Source: Candidatus Gastranaerophilales bacterium (GTDB lineage: Bacteria > Cyanobacteriota > Vampirovibrionia > Gastranaerophilales > Gastranaerophilaceae). From it: a stretch of 64,000 nt of DNA. Positions within the stretch are counted from its first letter, which is position 1, and the number at the start of each line of letters is the position of its first letter. A model generated the notes under the pieces. That model did no database searches, was not told where the DNA came from, and saw nothing but the letters and a program-made list of their open reading frames with translations. The stretch lies in contig CAJUNK010000010.1 of assembly GCA_910587815.1 (NCBI GenBank), forward strand, positions 33,192 to 97,191, in the 5' to 3' direction. A program made the translations under genes and the position numbers. Below are positions 43,557 to 53,010 of the stretch, piece after piece.

Positions 43557-43590
43557 GTAAGATTAATCTTACTGTAATAAGAAGATTACA
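43557..43590. promoter_or_regulatory. Palindromes in the prepilin/XRE divergent region
   Basis: GTAAGATTAATCTTAC (43557-43572) is a perfect 16-bp palindrome, followed immediately by TGTAAT (43573-43578) and ATTACA (43585-43590), which touches the XRE start codon. They are likely operators through which the XRE protein controls itself and possibly the prepilin-like gene. Confidence 0.55.
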
Positions 43591-43817
43591 TGTCACTATT
43601 ATCTATTATGGGATTACGCAAACTTAGGAACAGTATAGGTAGAAAAGTTAAGGCGCTGCGTCTTGAACATGGTCTTTCACAAGAAAAACTGGCAGAATGC
43701 GTTAATATGTCAAGAGAGCATATTTCCTGCATTGAAAGAGGGAAAAACCTTGCAAGCGTAGAGACACTGTATTATTTTGCTGAATTTTTTAAAATAAATA
43801 TAAGGGATTTTTTTTGA
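43590..43817 (+). CDS. XRE-family transcriptional regulator, 75 aa
   Basis: One helix-turn-helix domain: IGRKVKALRLEHGLSQEKLAECVNMSREHISCIERGKN, then LASVETLYYFAEFFKINIRDFF, the standard Cro/CI five-helix unit with nothing added. The ATG at 43590 has no ribosome site and overlaps an inverted repeat, which fits autoregulation; later ATG or TTG starts within the first 15 codons are possible. It is divergent from the giant prepilin-like gene, its probable target. Confidence 0.85.
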   Translation: MSLLSIMGLRKLRNSIGRKVKALRLEHGLSQEKLAECVNMSREHISCIERGKNLASVETLYYFAEFFKINIRDFF

Positions 43818-43854
43818 TTATTGCAAGCTTGTTTAGGAACCCTGCCCTGTGTTT

Positions 43855-46167
43855 TTAATCCACATTCACAGGTTCGCGGTTGATAGCCCTGATAGCCTCT
43901 TTTGCTGTCATTGCAATGTCATCTGAAACATTATCTACAACCGTTAATTGCCTTAAAACATCAATTGTGCGCTTAAATGCACGCACAACATCTCCTTCAG
44001 TAAATTCTGTATCTGCAAAAATTTTATCCCACGCTTCAATTGATGTTATATCTTCACTTGCAGATAAAACCCAAGCTTCAATTAAAGAAGAATATTCAGA
44101 ATTTACATTCATCATATTTTCAATATTATTATCGCGCTCTAAAAGGAAGATTTTACGCCTGATATCCTTAATTTTGCCTAAAATTTTTCTTACATTTTGG
44201 CTTGGCGGTTTAATTGGCGTATTATCAAGGTTTCTCACTTCTTCTGTGGTAATAGCGCAAATAACAGATGCTAATTCATAAGGGGGAAGATTATCCAATA
44301 ATCCTGATAAAATTATTTCAGATAAAAATAATTCGTTTTCAATGCGAAGCCCCATCGTGGTTTTACCTGTTTCTGTAGGGTAATCGTCTTTTAAATTATT
44401 TGTAGCCTCTAAAATTCTTTTATGGGACAAAAATTTTTGCCAATAAACATCTTTTTGAAATTCAATTTCTTTTTTAAGTTTCTTAGCCTTTTTATTGTAT
44501 CTATGATATAGTTCAATTTCTTTTCTGTGTTTTTTGTATAATTTGCACCCATCACACCCATAGTTGTGCATTTTATCTAAAAATTCTTTTGTCTTTTGTT
44601 TAAATTGTAAAATTTCAGGCGCGTTTTGGTTTTTGGTTTGACGTCTCAAGGCTTTCAATACTGTTCTATGTTCTACGTATAAATTTTTATACTTTATATA
44701 ATCATCCATATCAGATGCTTTATGTTTATGGGGGCATCTAAATTCATCCAGTGCCTTCATGTTTTCTTCATATTGCTTTAATTCTGCAAGCAAAGGCGAG
44801 ATTCTATCTGTGGATGAAAAATAGCCAAAAGTTTTTAATATTAATTCTTTTGCTTCATCTAATGAAAATCTTTGTAATAAATTTAATACCATTGAATAGC
44901 TTGGAGAAAATTTGCTTTCTAAAGGGTTTGAAGTGCTTATTGCAAGTTCATAAACTTCTTCAGGAGATTGAAACGGTGTGCCTACAATTACAACATATCC
45001 TATCTCATCCATTCCCCTGCGCCCAGCGCGGCCGGACATTTGTAAAAATTCATTTGCGGTTAAAATTCTGTGTCCGTCATCTGTCCTTTTTGAAATAGAA
45101 CTTATAACTGTGCTTCTTGCAGGCATATTGATGCCTGCTGCGAGGGTTTCTGTTGCAAAAACAACCTTTATAAGCCCGTTTTGAAACATTCTTTCAACTA
45201 AATTTTTCCACCCTGGAAGCAATCCTGCATGATGTGATGCTATACCCTTTTTCACAAGTTCAATATGCGGGTTATTGTATAAATAAGGGTTTTCTGCTAT
45301 GTAATCTTCCACCATTTTAGTTGCCTTTATAGATTCTTCTTTTGAAAGAAGGTCTATATTGCTGCATTTTAGGGCGTTTTCATCACATTTTTTTCTTGAA
45401 AACGTAAAATAGATGCAAGGCAGCATATTTTTTTCCTGCAAGGCCAAAACGATATCAGATGATGGGTTTTTAACAGTTTTTTTGCCGTTGAAATATTTAT
45501 ATTTGCTCTCAGGCCTTATTTTATTATTTAATTTACCCTCTGGTGTCATCAAAGGCACAACAGTGTTTGGTTTTGAACTATCATAATAATAAAACCTTAA
45601 TGGCACTGGACGAAAATCTGTATAGATGTGTTCTGTTTTAGAATGAACAGTGTTTATCCAGTCTGTCAGCTGTTTTGAATTTTGCACAGTGGCAGATAGT
45701 GCTATTATTTGTATGTTTGTAGGGCAATAGATGATGCTCTCTTCCCAAACTGTGCCTCTGGATTCATCATTCATATAATGAACTTCATCTAAAACCACAT
45801 ATTTTACATCCTTTAAATTATCAGATAAACTGCCAAAAGTTGTACCATAGAGCATATTACGGAAAACTTCTGTTGTCATAACAACAATTTTTGCATCTCT
45901 GTTTATTGTGGTATCACCGGTTAAAAGGCCGACATTATCTGTTCCATATTTTGTTGAAAAATCGTGATATTTTTGGTTTGAAAGTGCTTTTAAGGGTGTT
46001 GTATAAAAAATTCGTGTACCATTTTCGAGTGCTAAATGTATAGCGCTTTGAGCGATACAGGTTTTACCGGCACCTGTAGGCGCACAGACTACAACGCTTT
46101 TGCCTGCTTGAATATTTTTAATTGCTTCTTCTTGAAAATCATCCAGTTTAAAGTCAAATCCATACAT
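43855..46167 (-). CDS. Ski2/Mtr4-like superfamily 2 RNA helicase
   Basis: The 770-residue protein has the Ski2-like order: Q-like LDDFQEEAI, Walker A CAPTGAGKT (~residue 30), motif Ib TPLKALSNQKY, DEVHYMNDE, ALSATVQNS, then ASHHAGLLPGW, VFATETLAAGINMPAR and QMSGRAGRRG. A cysteine-containing coiled region around 480-580 (CPHKHKA, CDGCKLYKKH) and a DSHCT-like C-terminus (VVRAFKRTIDVLRQL) follow. Bacterial forms are typical of Cyanobacteria and Actinobacteria and are linked to RNA processing. It is monocistronic, 48 bp downstream of the M16 protease gene. Confidence 0.93.
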   Translation of the reverse strand: MYGFDFKLDDFQEEAIKNIQAGKSVVVCAPTGAGKTCIAQSAIHLALENGTRIFYTTPLKALSNQKYHDFSTKYGTDNVGLLTGDTTINRDAKIVVMTTEVFRNMLYGTTFGSLSDNLKDVKYVVLDEVHYMNDESRGTVWEESIIYCPTNIQIIALSATVQNSKQLTDWINTVHSKTEHIYTDFRPVPLRFYYYDSSKPNTVVPLMTPEGKLNNKIRPESKYKYFNGKKTVKNPSSDIVLALQEKNMLPCIYFTFSRKKCDENALKCSNIDLLSKEESIKATKMVEDYIAENPYLYNNPHIELVKKGIASHHAGLLPGWKNLVERMFQNGLIKVVFATETLAAGINMPARSTVISSISKRTDDGHRILTANEFLQMSGRAGRRGMDEIGYVVIVGTPFQSPEEVYELAISTSNPLESKFSPSYSMVLNLLQRFSLDEAKELILKTFGYFSSTDRISPLLAELKQYEENMKALDEFRCPHKHKASDMDDYIKYKNLYVEHRTVLKALRRQTKNQNAPEILQFKQKTKEFLDKMHNYGCDGCKLYKKHRKEIELYHRYNKKAKKLKKEIEFQKDVYWQKFLSHKRILEATNNLKDDYPTETGKTTMGLRIENELFLSEIILSGLLDNLPPYELASVICAITTEEVRNLDNTPIKPPSQNVRKILGKIKDIRRKIFLLERDNNIENMMNVNSEYSSLIEAWVLSASEDITSIEAWDKIFADTEFTEGDVVRAFKRTIDVLRQLTVVDNVSDDIAMTAKEAIRAINREPVNVD

Positions 46168-46215
46168 ATAAAGGATTTTACCATAGAATTTAAATTAAAG
46201 CATTAATTTTGCTTT

Positions 46216-48945
46216 TTATTTTGTTTGATTTTCAGGATTTTCATCAGTTCCTTTTACTGTTACATTTATATATGGTTTTGAAAAATATTTATTTGCAAAA
46301 GCTAAAATATCAGATTGCGAAACATTCAATATTTCATTTTTATATTCATCAAGATGATTTATGCCATATCCTAAAGCACCGTACCAGCCTAAAAGCGAAG
46401 CATCGTCCATATTTGTTTCAAGTGAAATTAAAATATTTCCTAAAATTTTATCTTTAGCTTCCTTTAATTCAACGGCTGAAACATATTCGCTCTTTAATCT
46501 GTTGATTTCTTTTAATATACCGCATTTTGCAGTTTCAATATTTTTATTATTTGTGCCTATGTAGGCAACAAACGCGCCATCTTGTACATTTTGAAAACTT
46601 GTAGAACCAACAGTATAGGCAAGGCCCTGTTCATCTCTTAAATTTTTAAATAATCTAGAGCTCATCCCTTCGCCAAGGATTGCATTTATTACCTTTATTG
46701 TTGCCATATCTTTTTGATTATAAATATTATCTGTCTTGTAACCAATCAAAACCCAGGCCTGTTTTGTATCATCTTTTGTAATTATTTTTTCAATATTTTC
46801 TTTTGGTTCAAATTTTTGAATTTGAATATCTTTAAATGTTATTTTCTTTTGATTTTTATCTTTAAAGATATTTGTCATTTTATCAATTATTTTATTGTCT
46901 TCAACATTTCCTGCAACTGTAATAACAATATTATTAGGTTCTAAAATGGAATTATAATATTCAACAATATCGCCTCTTGAAATATTTGGAATATTTTTTT
47001 CTAAGGTTGCAGAACTAATACCATAAATGCTGCCATTAAATGCAATAGCCTTAAATTCATCCACAGCAACATTTAATGCCTTGTCTTTCATCTGTTTTAG
47101 GGCTGCAAGTTTTAATTTTTTCACCTTTTCTATTTCATAGTTTGAAAATAAAGGCTCATTTATTACATCATCTAAAATTGAAAGTGCACTATCAAGTTCA
47201 TTTGTCGTGGTGAGCAAGCTTATATCAAAAGTATCATTTCCTGCGCCAAATGACAATTTTATTCCTTTTTCATCTAATAATTTTGCAAGGGCTTCGCTAT
47301 CCATTTTTTTTGTACCCTTGATTGCAGAAGATGCTGCAACAGTTGCGCTGCCAGGTGTCTTTTCAATGAAATTGCCTGGTATTGCCTGAATATCAATTGC
47401 AATAATAGAATTTACAGGGTTCTTTTTAATAATAAGTGTAGCACCGTTTGAAAGTATATATTTATTAATATTATCAGTACTTTCTATCTTTTTTACAGGT
47501 GTTATTTCTTTTTTAATATGATTAATTTCTTTTGTATTGTTATCTTGTTTAATTGGCATAATGGTAGAAATTGCGGTTTTGTTTCTATCCAAATATTTTT
47601 TTGCAACCTTTATAACATCTGCTTTTTTTACATGTTCAATATTGTTTAAATAATTATCATAATATGCAGTATTTCCCCAAAACAGTGCAAAATATCCTAT
47701 TTCGTTTGAAATATTTGAAATAGATTCTCTTGAATAATAGGTGGAAGTTTTTATCATATTTTTTGCTTTTGATATCATATCATCGGTAATTCCGCCTTTT
47801 TTCACATCGTCAATGATTTTAAATATTTCACCTTCAACGGCATTTAAATTTTCAGGTTTAAATGCTGCTTTTATAACAAATAGTCCATCATCCATAAAGG
47901 CTGAATATCCTGCTGAAACGGAATAAACAAGTTGGCGTTCTTCTTTTAATTTCTGATTTAAGATTGAACTTCTTGAATCCCCTAAAATGGTGGCTAAAAC
48001 ATCAAGCGCGTAACTATCCTTGTCTTCCTTGAATTTTGGCGCTTTATATGCTATTGCCATATATCCTGTATTTACATCTTTTTGTTCTGATATTCTAAGT
48101 TGTTTTTGGATATCAGGGACTTTTGGGTATATATTTTCTTTGTGTGTTTTATTATTATCTGTGAATAATTCTGCCACCTTTTTAACCGCATAATCTGGGT
48201 CAATATTCCCTACAATAACAGTTATCATATTATGGGGAGAATACCATTTATTATAAAAATCAAGTATTTCTTCACGTGAAATAGTTTCTATGACTTCTTT
48301 TTTACCTATAACTGGTCTTGAATACGGGTGATAGGGCTCGTTTTGTGCGTATATGGCCTTAAAAAGGTTGTTGTACATAACATTTGTCGGGTTATCAATT
48401 CCGCGCGCAATTTCTTCTAATACAACAAGCCTTTCTTTTTCAAGCTCTTTTCTTGGAATCAAAGGATTTAAAAGCATATCAGCATGAAGTTCAAGTGCTG
48501 TATCAAATTCTTTTGATGGTATTGTTATGTAATAGTGTGTAAAATCCTTGCTTGTAGCAGCGTTTGTCACTCCGCCTTTGGATTCTAAGATTCTATCAAA
48601 CGCACCTGGCGGCATTTTTTCTGTTCCTTTAAAGAATAAATGCTCTAAAAAGTGTGCTACGCCTGAATTTCTATCATCTTCATTAATTGAACCTGTTTTT
48701 ATCCAAGTATCAATAGTTACGATAGGATTTGTCTTTACAGGCATTACAATAACAGTTTGGCCTGATGGAAGCTTTTGCACGGTATAATTTTTCTGTTCAT
48801 CCGTGGTAGTTTCTTTTGCCTTAGTTTTTACAGCAATAGTTGTTGGGCCGTGGCTTTCGCCTACTGCTTCATTCTTTGGCGCGCAAAGTCCCATATTTAT
48901 TGTTAATACACTAAATGCTAATAATGCAAGAAATATTTTTTTCAA
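46216..48945 (-). CDS. M16-family (insulinase-like) zinc protease, fused two-unit, exported
   Basis: The 909-residue protein starts with a Sec signal peptide (KKIFLALLAFSVLTINMGLCA). The N-terminal M16 unit has the inverted zinc motif HFLEHLFFKG (HxxEH) near residue 92 and the distal glutamate in LVVLEEIARG about 75 residues on, so it is catalytic. The C-terminal unit (from about residue 480, LSNGATLIIKK) lacks HxxEH and is the inactive partner that completes the chamber. Such fused proteases degrade peptides in the periplasm or outside the cell. LCAPK near the cleavage point could also be a lipobox (L-x-x-C). Confidence 0.93.
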   Translation of the reverse strand: MKKIFLALLAFSVLTINMGLCAPKNEAVGESHGPTTIAVKTKAKETTTDEQKNYTVQKLPSGQTVIVMPVKTNPIVTIDTWIKTGSINEDDRNSGVAHFLEHLFFKGTEKMPPGAFDRILESKGGVTNAATSKDFTHYYITIPSKEFDTALELHADMLLNPLIPRKELEKERLVVLEEIARGIDNPTNVMYNNLFKAIYAQNEPYHPYSRPVIGKKEVIETISREEILDFYNKWYSPHNMITVIVGNIDPDYAVKKVAELFTDNNKTHKENIYPKVPDIQKQLRISEQKDVNTGYMAIAYKAPKFKEDKDSYALDVLATILGDSRSSILNQKLKEERQLVYSVSAGYSAFMDDGLFVIKAAFKPENLNAVEGEIFKIIDDVKKGGITDDMISKAKNMIKTSTYYSRESISNISNEIGYFALFWGNTAYYDNYLNNIEHVKKADVIKVAKKYLDRNKTAISTIMPIKQDNNTKEINHIKKEITPVKKIESTDNINKYILSNGATLIIKKNPVNSIIAIDIQAIPGNFIEKTPGSATVAASSAIKGTKKMDSEALAKLLDEKGIKLSFGAGNDTFDISLLTTTNELDSALSILDDVINEPLFSNYEIEKVKKLKLAALKQMKDKALNVAVDEFKAIAFNGSIYGISSATLEKNIPNISRGDIVEYYNSILEPNNIVITVAGNVEDNKIIDKMTNIFKDKNQKKITFKDIQIQKFEPKENIEKIITKDDTKQAWVLIGYKTDNIYNQKDMATIKVINAILGEGMSSRLFKNLRDEQGLAYTVGSTSFQNVQDGAFVAYIGTNNKNIETAKCGILKEINRLKSEYVSAVELKEAKDKILGNILISLETNMDDASLLGWYGALGYGINHLDEYKNEILNVSQSDILAFANKYFSKPYINVTVKGTDENPENQTK

Positions 48946-48964
48946 TTTTTAAATCCTCTAATTT

Positions 48965-50065
48965 TTATTTTACCTTTAATTCGCAGCACATCTGGCATGC
49001 ACTGAAGCTTTCTGAATATTTAAGATTTTTCCTAAAACATTTAAATTTTGTTTCATTGAAAACATCAATTAATTTTTTTTCTTTAACATTTCCAATCTTA
49101 AATGATAAACAAGGATAAACATCACCCTGTGGATTTATCATCATGTTGGAGAATGGGTATTTGCAAGGGTAATAAATATCCTTTGGATGACGCATAAGGT
49201 CTGATTTATCAGATGGTGTGAAGAAAGATTTTATCTTTGAAATTTCTTCCCTGAAGCTTCCGCCCTCAAATTTTGGCGAAAATCTTATTTTTGTCTTAGA
49301 TTTTTTGCTCATCTCATAAATTCTTCTATAAACATCTTCAAAATGTTTCATATCAAAATACGGTTGAATAGGATAATTTGGTTCATAAAAAATTGGTTCA
49401 AATTCATCTTTTAATACAGAATTTTGTTTTAAATCATTGTTTCTTAAAAATGAAATGCTTAAAAATTCAAAACCCATCTCTGTTGTATATTCATAAAGTT
49501 TTAATAAATCATCAATGTTATTATTTAAAACAATGGTCTTAATATCTACCATAGGTTTGTTTTTATGTTTCATCCTTTTATAATTTAAGGCTTCAAGGTT
49601 TTTTGTCACCCTGTCAAAAACACCTTCTTTGTTTCTGTTTAAATCATGGTTTTTGCCCCACCCGTCAAGCGATACGGATAAAAGCATCATCTTTGATTTT
49701 ATAAAAGCATCAATAATTTCTTCATTTATTAAAATTCCATTTGTTACAACGTTTAATTTTCCATAAACCCTTTTTGATGTTTCAAATAAAATATCCTTAA
49801 AATCATACCTTACCAAAGGTTCTCCACCAACAAGCGTGACAAAAGAATACCTTGGAATTTGTTTTATAATATCAAACCATTCTTCCTTTGAAAGTTCATT
49901 TTTCTTTCTATCATTTCCTACATAGCAATACGGACAGTTTAAATTGCATCTGTAGGTTAATTCAAAGAAATATCTAAGTGGAATTATCGCCTTTCCTTCC
50001 TTATTATTGTAAGAAAAACTGGCATAAAAATCCCTTGCCATATCAAACAGTTTTGAATAATCCAT
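48965..50065 (-). CDS. Radical SAM/SPASM-domain protein
   Basis: The 366-residue protein has RCNLNCPYCYVGN (CxxxCxxC) near residue 39, LVGGEPLVRYD, NVVTNGILIN and, C-terminally, a SPASM-type region CKYPFSNMMINPQGDVYPCLSFKIG... with final CQMCCE that would bind auxiliary iron-sulfur clusters. SPASM enzymes often modify ribosomal peptides or proteins; no precursor peptide is evident nearby, so the substrate is open. It is divergent from dnaA with 88 bp between. Confidence 0.9.
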   Translation of the reverse strand: MDYSKLFDMARDFYASFSYNNKEGKAIIPLRYFFELTYRCNLNCPYCYVGNDRKKNELSKEEWFDIIKQIPRYSFVTLVGGEPLVRYDFKDILFETSKRVYGKLNVVTNGILINEEIIDAFIKSKMMLLSVSLDGWGKNHDLNRNKEGVFDRVTKNLEALNYKRMKHKNKPMVDIKTIVLNNNIDDLLKLYEYTTEMGFEFLSISFLRNNDLKQNSVLKDEFEPIFYEPNYPIQPYFDMKHFEDVYRRIYEMSKKSKTKIRFSPKFEGGSFREEISKIKSFFTPSDKSDLMRHPKDIYYPCKYPFSNMMINPQGDVYPCLSFKIGNVKEKKLIDVFNETKFKCFRKNLKYSESFSACQMCCELKVK

Positions 50066-50153
50066 CTTTTCCTCTTTTTAAAAAATCCCCTTAAAAATCC
50101 TATACCAATTTTACTACAATATTTTTTTGTAGTAAAATCCTTTAAAGGAAGTC

Positions 50154-51572
50154 ATGAATGGAAACGGTTTTATAAAGGTGTCCGATTTAACTTTAAATTA
50201 CGATACTATTTGGCAGGATGCAAAGGAGATTTTGAAGGATAAAATCCCTGATTCAAGTTTTCTGCCCTGGATTTCACCAATTGAAGTTGTAAAAGAAAAT
50301 GAAGAACACTTTAAAAAAGATTACTTTATATTAAAAAGTGACCAATCCTTTGGTGTGTCTTATCTAAACCAAAAACATTTTAATGAAATCCAAAATGCAA
50401 TAAATACAGCAGCTGGTACAAATATTCCTGTAAATATTATTTTTGTGCCATCAAATGTGAAAAAGGCGCCAAAGAAAAAAGAAAAACCTTCTGAGCACAT
50501 AGTTTTAATGAAGGAACAGATTGATAATTTAAAACAGATGCATTCTTTTTGTGCGCTTAATTTAAAATATACATTTGAAAATTTTGTTGTGGGTGAAAAT
50601 TCCCTTGTGGCCTACAATGCAGCAAAACAAGTATCAGAAGCGCCAGGGCAAAAATTCAATCCTCTTTTTATATCTGGCTCTGTAGGCATTGGTAAAACTC
50701 ATCTAATGCAGGCAATTGGTCATAATATTTTAAAAAATTTTCCAGATTTAAAGGTGAAATACGCTAAAGCCGAAGAATTTACAAACCAATTAACCGAAAG
50801 TCTTTTGGATAAAGGGCAGGATGCCTTTCAGAAAATGAAAAAATTTAGAGATAAATATAGAAATGTGGATGTTCTGCTTTTAGACGATATTCAGTTTGCT
50901 GATGGTAAAAAGCGCACCCAGGAAGAAATTTTTCACACATTTGATGCACTTTTTCATGCTGGAAAACAAATAGTTTTTGCATCAGATAGACCAATTTCAA
51001 GTTTTAAAGATATCCCAGACAGGCTAAAAAGCAGATATGAATGGGGTCTTACTGTAGATTTACTTGTTCCTGATTTTGAAACAAGGGTTGAAATTATAAA
51101 AAAACATGCTGTTCGTTCTAATTTCGAAATTTCTGATGATGTGGCAGAATTTTTGGCAAAAACTTATGATAACAATATAAGGGAGCTTGAAGGCGCCTAT
51201 AATAAGGTTAGCGCCTATGCTTCAATTAAAGAATTGGAACTTACCGTAGAGAGTGCAAAAGAAATTTTGGGTCTAAAAGATGGTGCAAAGAAAATTACTC
51301 CTGAAATTATTATTGAAAAATGCGCTGAATATTTTAATGTTTCAAAAAAAGATATTTTATCCACAGCACGCGCAAAAGAGGTAAAAAATGCACGTCAGGC
51401 CGCAATATACCTCACGCGTGAAATTTTAGACCTAAGTTTTCCAACTATTGGCGAAGTTTTTAATAAAAACCATACAACAATCTTGTATTCTTATGAAAAA
51501 TTGAAGAAAGAGCTTTTAACAGACAAGACCCTAAAATCTACAATTGAAACACTTGAAGGGATGATAAGGTAA
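50154..51572 (+). CDS. dnaA: Chromosomal replication initiator protein
   Basis: DnaA opens oriC. The 472-residue protein shows domain I (IWQDAKEILKDKIPDSSFLPWISPI), a linker with basic KKAPKKKEKP, the AAA+ module (YTFENFVVGENSLVAYNAA, SGSVGIGKTHLMQAIG, VLLLDDIQFADGKKRTQEE) and domain IV with the DnaA-box binding helix NHTTILYSYEKLKKEL. All parts are present. AAAGGAAG precedes the ATG. I see no cluster of TTATNCACA boxes in the flanks: the 5' gap is only 88 bp. dnaN does not follow, as is usual in Cyanobacteria and relatives. Confidence 0.97.
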   Translation: MNGNGFIKVSDLTLNYDTIWQDAKEILKDKIPDSSFLPWISPIEVVKENEEHFKKDYFILKSDQSFGVSYLNQKHFNEIQNAINTAAGTNIPVNIIFVPSNVKKAPKKKEKPSEHIVLMKEQIDNLKQMHSFCALNLKYTFENFVVGENSLVAYNAAKQVSEAPGQKFNPLFISGSVGIGKTHLMQAIGHNILKNFPDLKVKYAKAEEFTNQLTESLLDKGQDAFQKMKKFRDKYRNVDVLLLDDIQFADGKKRTQEEIFHTFDALFHAGKQIVFASDRPISSFKDIPDRLKSRYEWGLTVDLLVPDFETRVEIIKKHAVRSNFEISDDVAEFLAKTYDNNIRELEGAYNKVSAYASIKELELTVESAKEILGLKDGAKKITPEIIIEKCAEYFNVSKKDILSTARAKEVKNARQAAIYLTREILDLSFPTIGEVFNKNHTTILYSYEKLKKELLTDKTLKSTIETLEGMIR

Positions 51573-51573
51573 A

Positions 51574-51801
51574 TCAAACATCATTTTTTGTAAGAATTTC
51601 AAGAGGTTTATTTAAAATATCTGATATTTGAGCAAGTGTTTTCAAGCTTGGATTTCGCACACCCTTTTCAATCATATAAATATATTCTTTAGTCTTGCCT
51701 AGTTTTAATCCAAGTTGAGTTTGTGTTAAACCGGCTTCTTTTCTATATTTCTTTATATTTTTTCCAATAATATTCAATAATTCTGTATAACTATTTGTCA
51801 T
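51574..51801 (-). CDS. XRE-family transcriptional regulator, 75 aa
   Basis: A single Cro/CI-type domain: NIIGKNIKKYRKEAGLTQTQLGLKLGKTKEYIYMIEKGVRN then PSLKTLAQISDILNKPLEIL. It begins 66 bp from the divergent 71-aa gene; a long inverted repeat in that gap overlaps its first codons, so it probably represses itself and its neighbour. It converges on dnaA, with its stop 1 bp beyond the dnaA stop. Confidence 0.88.
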   Translation of the reverse strand: MTNSYTELLNIIGKNIKKYRKEAGLTQTQLGLKLGKTKEYIYMIEKGVRNPSLKTLAQISDILNKPLEILTKNDV

Positions 51802-51851
51802 ATTTTAATCATAGTGGTAAAATGAAAATAAAAATAAAACAAATAGTTATA
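51786..51851. promoter_or_regulatory. 13-bp perfect inverted repeat with 40-bp spacing
   Basis: TATAACTATTTGT (51786-51798) and ACAAATAGTTATA (51839-51851) are exact reverse complements. One arm lies in the first codons of the XRE gene, the other 17 bp before the 71-aa gene's ATG. Paired operators at about four helical turns suit DNA looping or cooperative binding by the XRE protein. Confidence 0.6.
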
Positions 51852-51867
51852 TTTTAAGGAAAATTTC

Positions 51868-52083
51868 ATGGAAAATAAAAATTTTAGCGAAGAAACAAAA
51901 GAAAAGCTTCAAGTTTATATTTCAGATTTAAACTCTTTTGCCAACATTTTTAAGGCTTATTTAAATGAATGTGGTGCAGATGATGAACTGTATACTTTGC
52001 AAAAAATCATGAAAGAAAAGATAAAAAAATTAGTTGAAATTTTAGATATAGAAATTTTTGAAAACGACAACTTGGCACTTTGA
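51868..52083 (+). CDS. Small acidic helical protein, 71 aa, unknown
   Basis: The product is nearly all helix (EETKEKLQVYISDLNSFANIF, LQKIMKEKIKKLVEILDIEIF), acidic, without signal peptide or cysteine pairs (one Cys). AAGGAAAA lies 7 nt before the ATG. It is divergent from a XRE regulator with shared inverted repeats, so the two form a small regulated module, perhaps toxin-antitoxin-like or a partner of the regulator; no family was recognised. Its stop lies inside a 12-bp-arm hairpin. Confidence 0.7.
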   Translation: MENKNFSEETKEKLQVYISDLNSFANIFKAYLNECGADDELYTLQKIMKEKIKKLVEILDIEIFENDNLAL

Positions 52084-52101
52084 ATTATAATTCAAAGTGC
52101 C
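52074..52101 (+). terminator. Hairpin across the stop of the 71-aa gene
   Basis: GGCACTTTGAAT (52074-52085) pairs with ATTCAAAGTGCC (52090-52101) around a four-base loop. There is no T-run after it, so it may be a weak terminator or an mRNA-stabilising 3' structure, possibly serving both strands. Confidence 0.5.
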
Positions 52102-52122
52102 TTGTAAAACTGGCAATATAGC

Positions 52123-52974
52123 TTATTCTTCCCCTGTAAGGTCAAACTTTATTATGCTGTTTTTGTCCCATTCTGTGATTATAAGCTTTTTATTTTGATT
52201 ATCCACATTTAAATAATAAGGTTTTTTCATTAAAAGCAATACTTTTGTTTTGCCATCAGGGGCTGCTTTTATAACGTTTCCTTTTGTGTGGTTTGCAATA
52301 TATACATTATTATTTGCATCTACCGCAATGCCCACAGGGCCTGATAAAACAGCAGGACCTACAAATACGCTTTTTACATTTTGCGGGGTGATTTTATATA
52401 CAGTATTTTGTGAAAAGCTTGCAGCATAAACATTTCCATCACTGTCAACAGCAACGCCGGATGGGCTTTGCACGCTTTCAAACTGGAAACTTTTCTTTAT
52501 TGTACTTTCTCTTAATTTTTGTTCAGCAGCTACTTCCACTTGTCTTTTTTCAACAATATCGGTTAAAGCAGATGCTTTTTCGTAATATCCTGAATAGTCA
52601 GGGATTCTATCTAAATATGTTAAAGATTTGCTTAAATATCCTCTTTTATATAGCAAATTCCCTAAATTATACATACTTTCATAATCTTCAGGCATAATTT
52701 CAATTAATTTTTCATAAGTTGTTATAGCTTCATCATAGTAATGATATCCTCGTGATTCTTGCACAAGGGCTAAATTATAATATGCTTCATAAAATTTAGG
52801 GTCAATTTCAATGGCTTTCTTGAAAGAATTTATTGAATCTTCAACCTTGTTTAATTTATAATAATTTACACCCTGGCTAAAATACTCTGTAGCTTCGGTG
52901 CTTTGGGCATTTGCCTTGGTTGAAAGTGAAAATGAAATTGTTAAAAATAATAAAATTATAACTAATTTTTTCAT
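52123..52974 (-). CDS. Exported TPR + NHL-repeat protein
   Basis: The 283-residue protein has a Sec signal peptide (KKLVIILLFLTISFSLSTKANA), three TPRs (residues ~25-135: AIEIDPKFYEAYYNLALVQESRG-type wording) and a half beta-propeller of NHL-like repeats (SPSGVAVDSDGNVYAASF, GPVGIAVDANNNVYIANH, KPYYLNVDNQNKKLIITEW). Only about three blades are present, fewer than the six needed for a closed propeller, so the C-terminus may be truncated or it may pair with another protein. Role: periplasmic or surface scaffold, otherwise unknown. It is divergent from dapL. Confidence 0.8.
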   Translation of the reverse strand: MKKLVIILLFLTISFSLSTKANAQSTEATEYFSQGVNYYKLNKVEDSINSFKKAIEIDPKFYEAYYNLALVQESRGYHYYDEAITTYEKLIEIMPEDYESMYNLGNLLYKRGYLSKSLTYLDRIPDYSGYYEKASALTDIVEKRQVEVAAEQKLRESTIKKSFQFESVQSPSGVAVDSDGNVYAASFSQNTVYKITPQNVKSVFVGPAVLSGPVGIAVDANNNVYIANHTKGNVIKAAPDGKTKVLLLMKKPYYLNVDNQNKKLIITEWDKNSIIKFDLTGEE

Positions 52975-53010
52975 GATACTATGATTATATCAAAAAAGGA
53001 GAATTGTACA

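Noticed and set aside
50066..50153. Replication origin next to dnaA
   Set aside because: The 5' gap is 88 bp and no cluster of DnaA boxes was seen on either side; a single TTATCCACA-like match inside dnaA is not enough.
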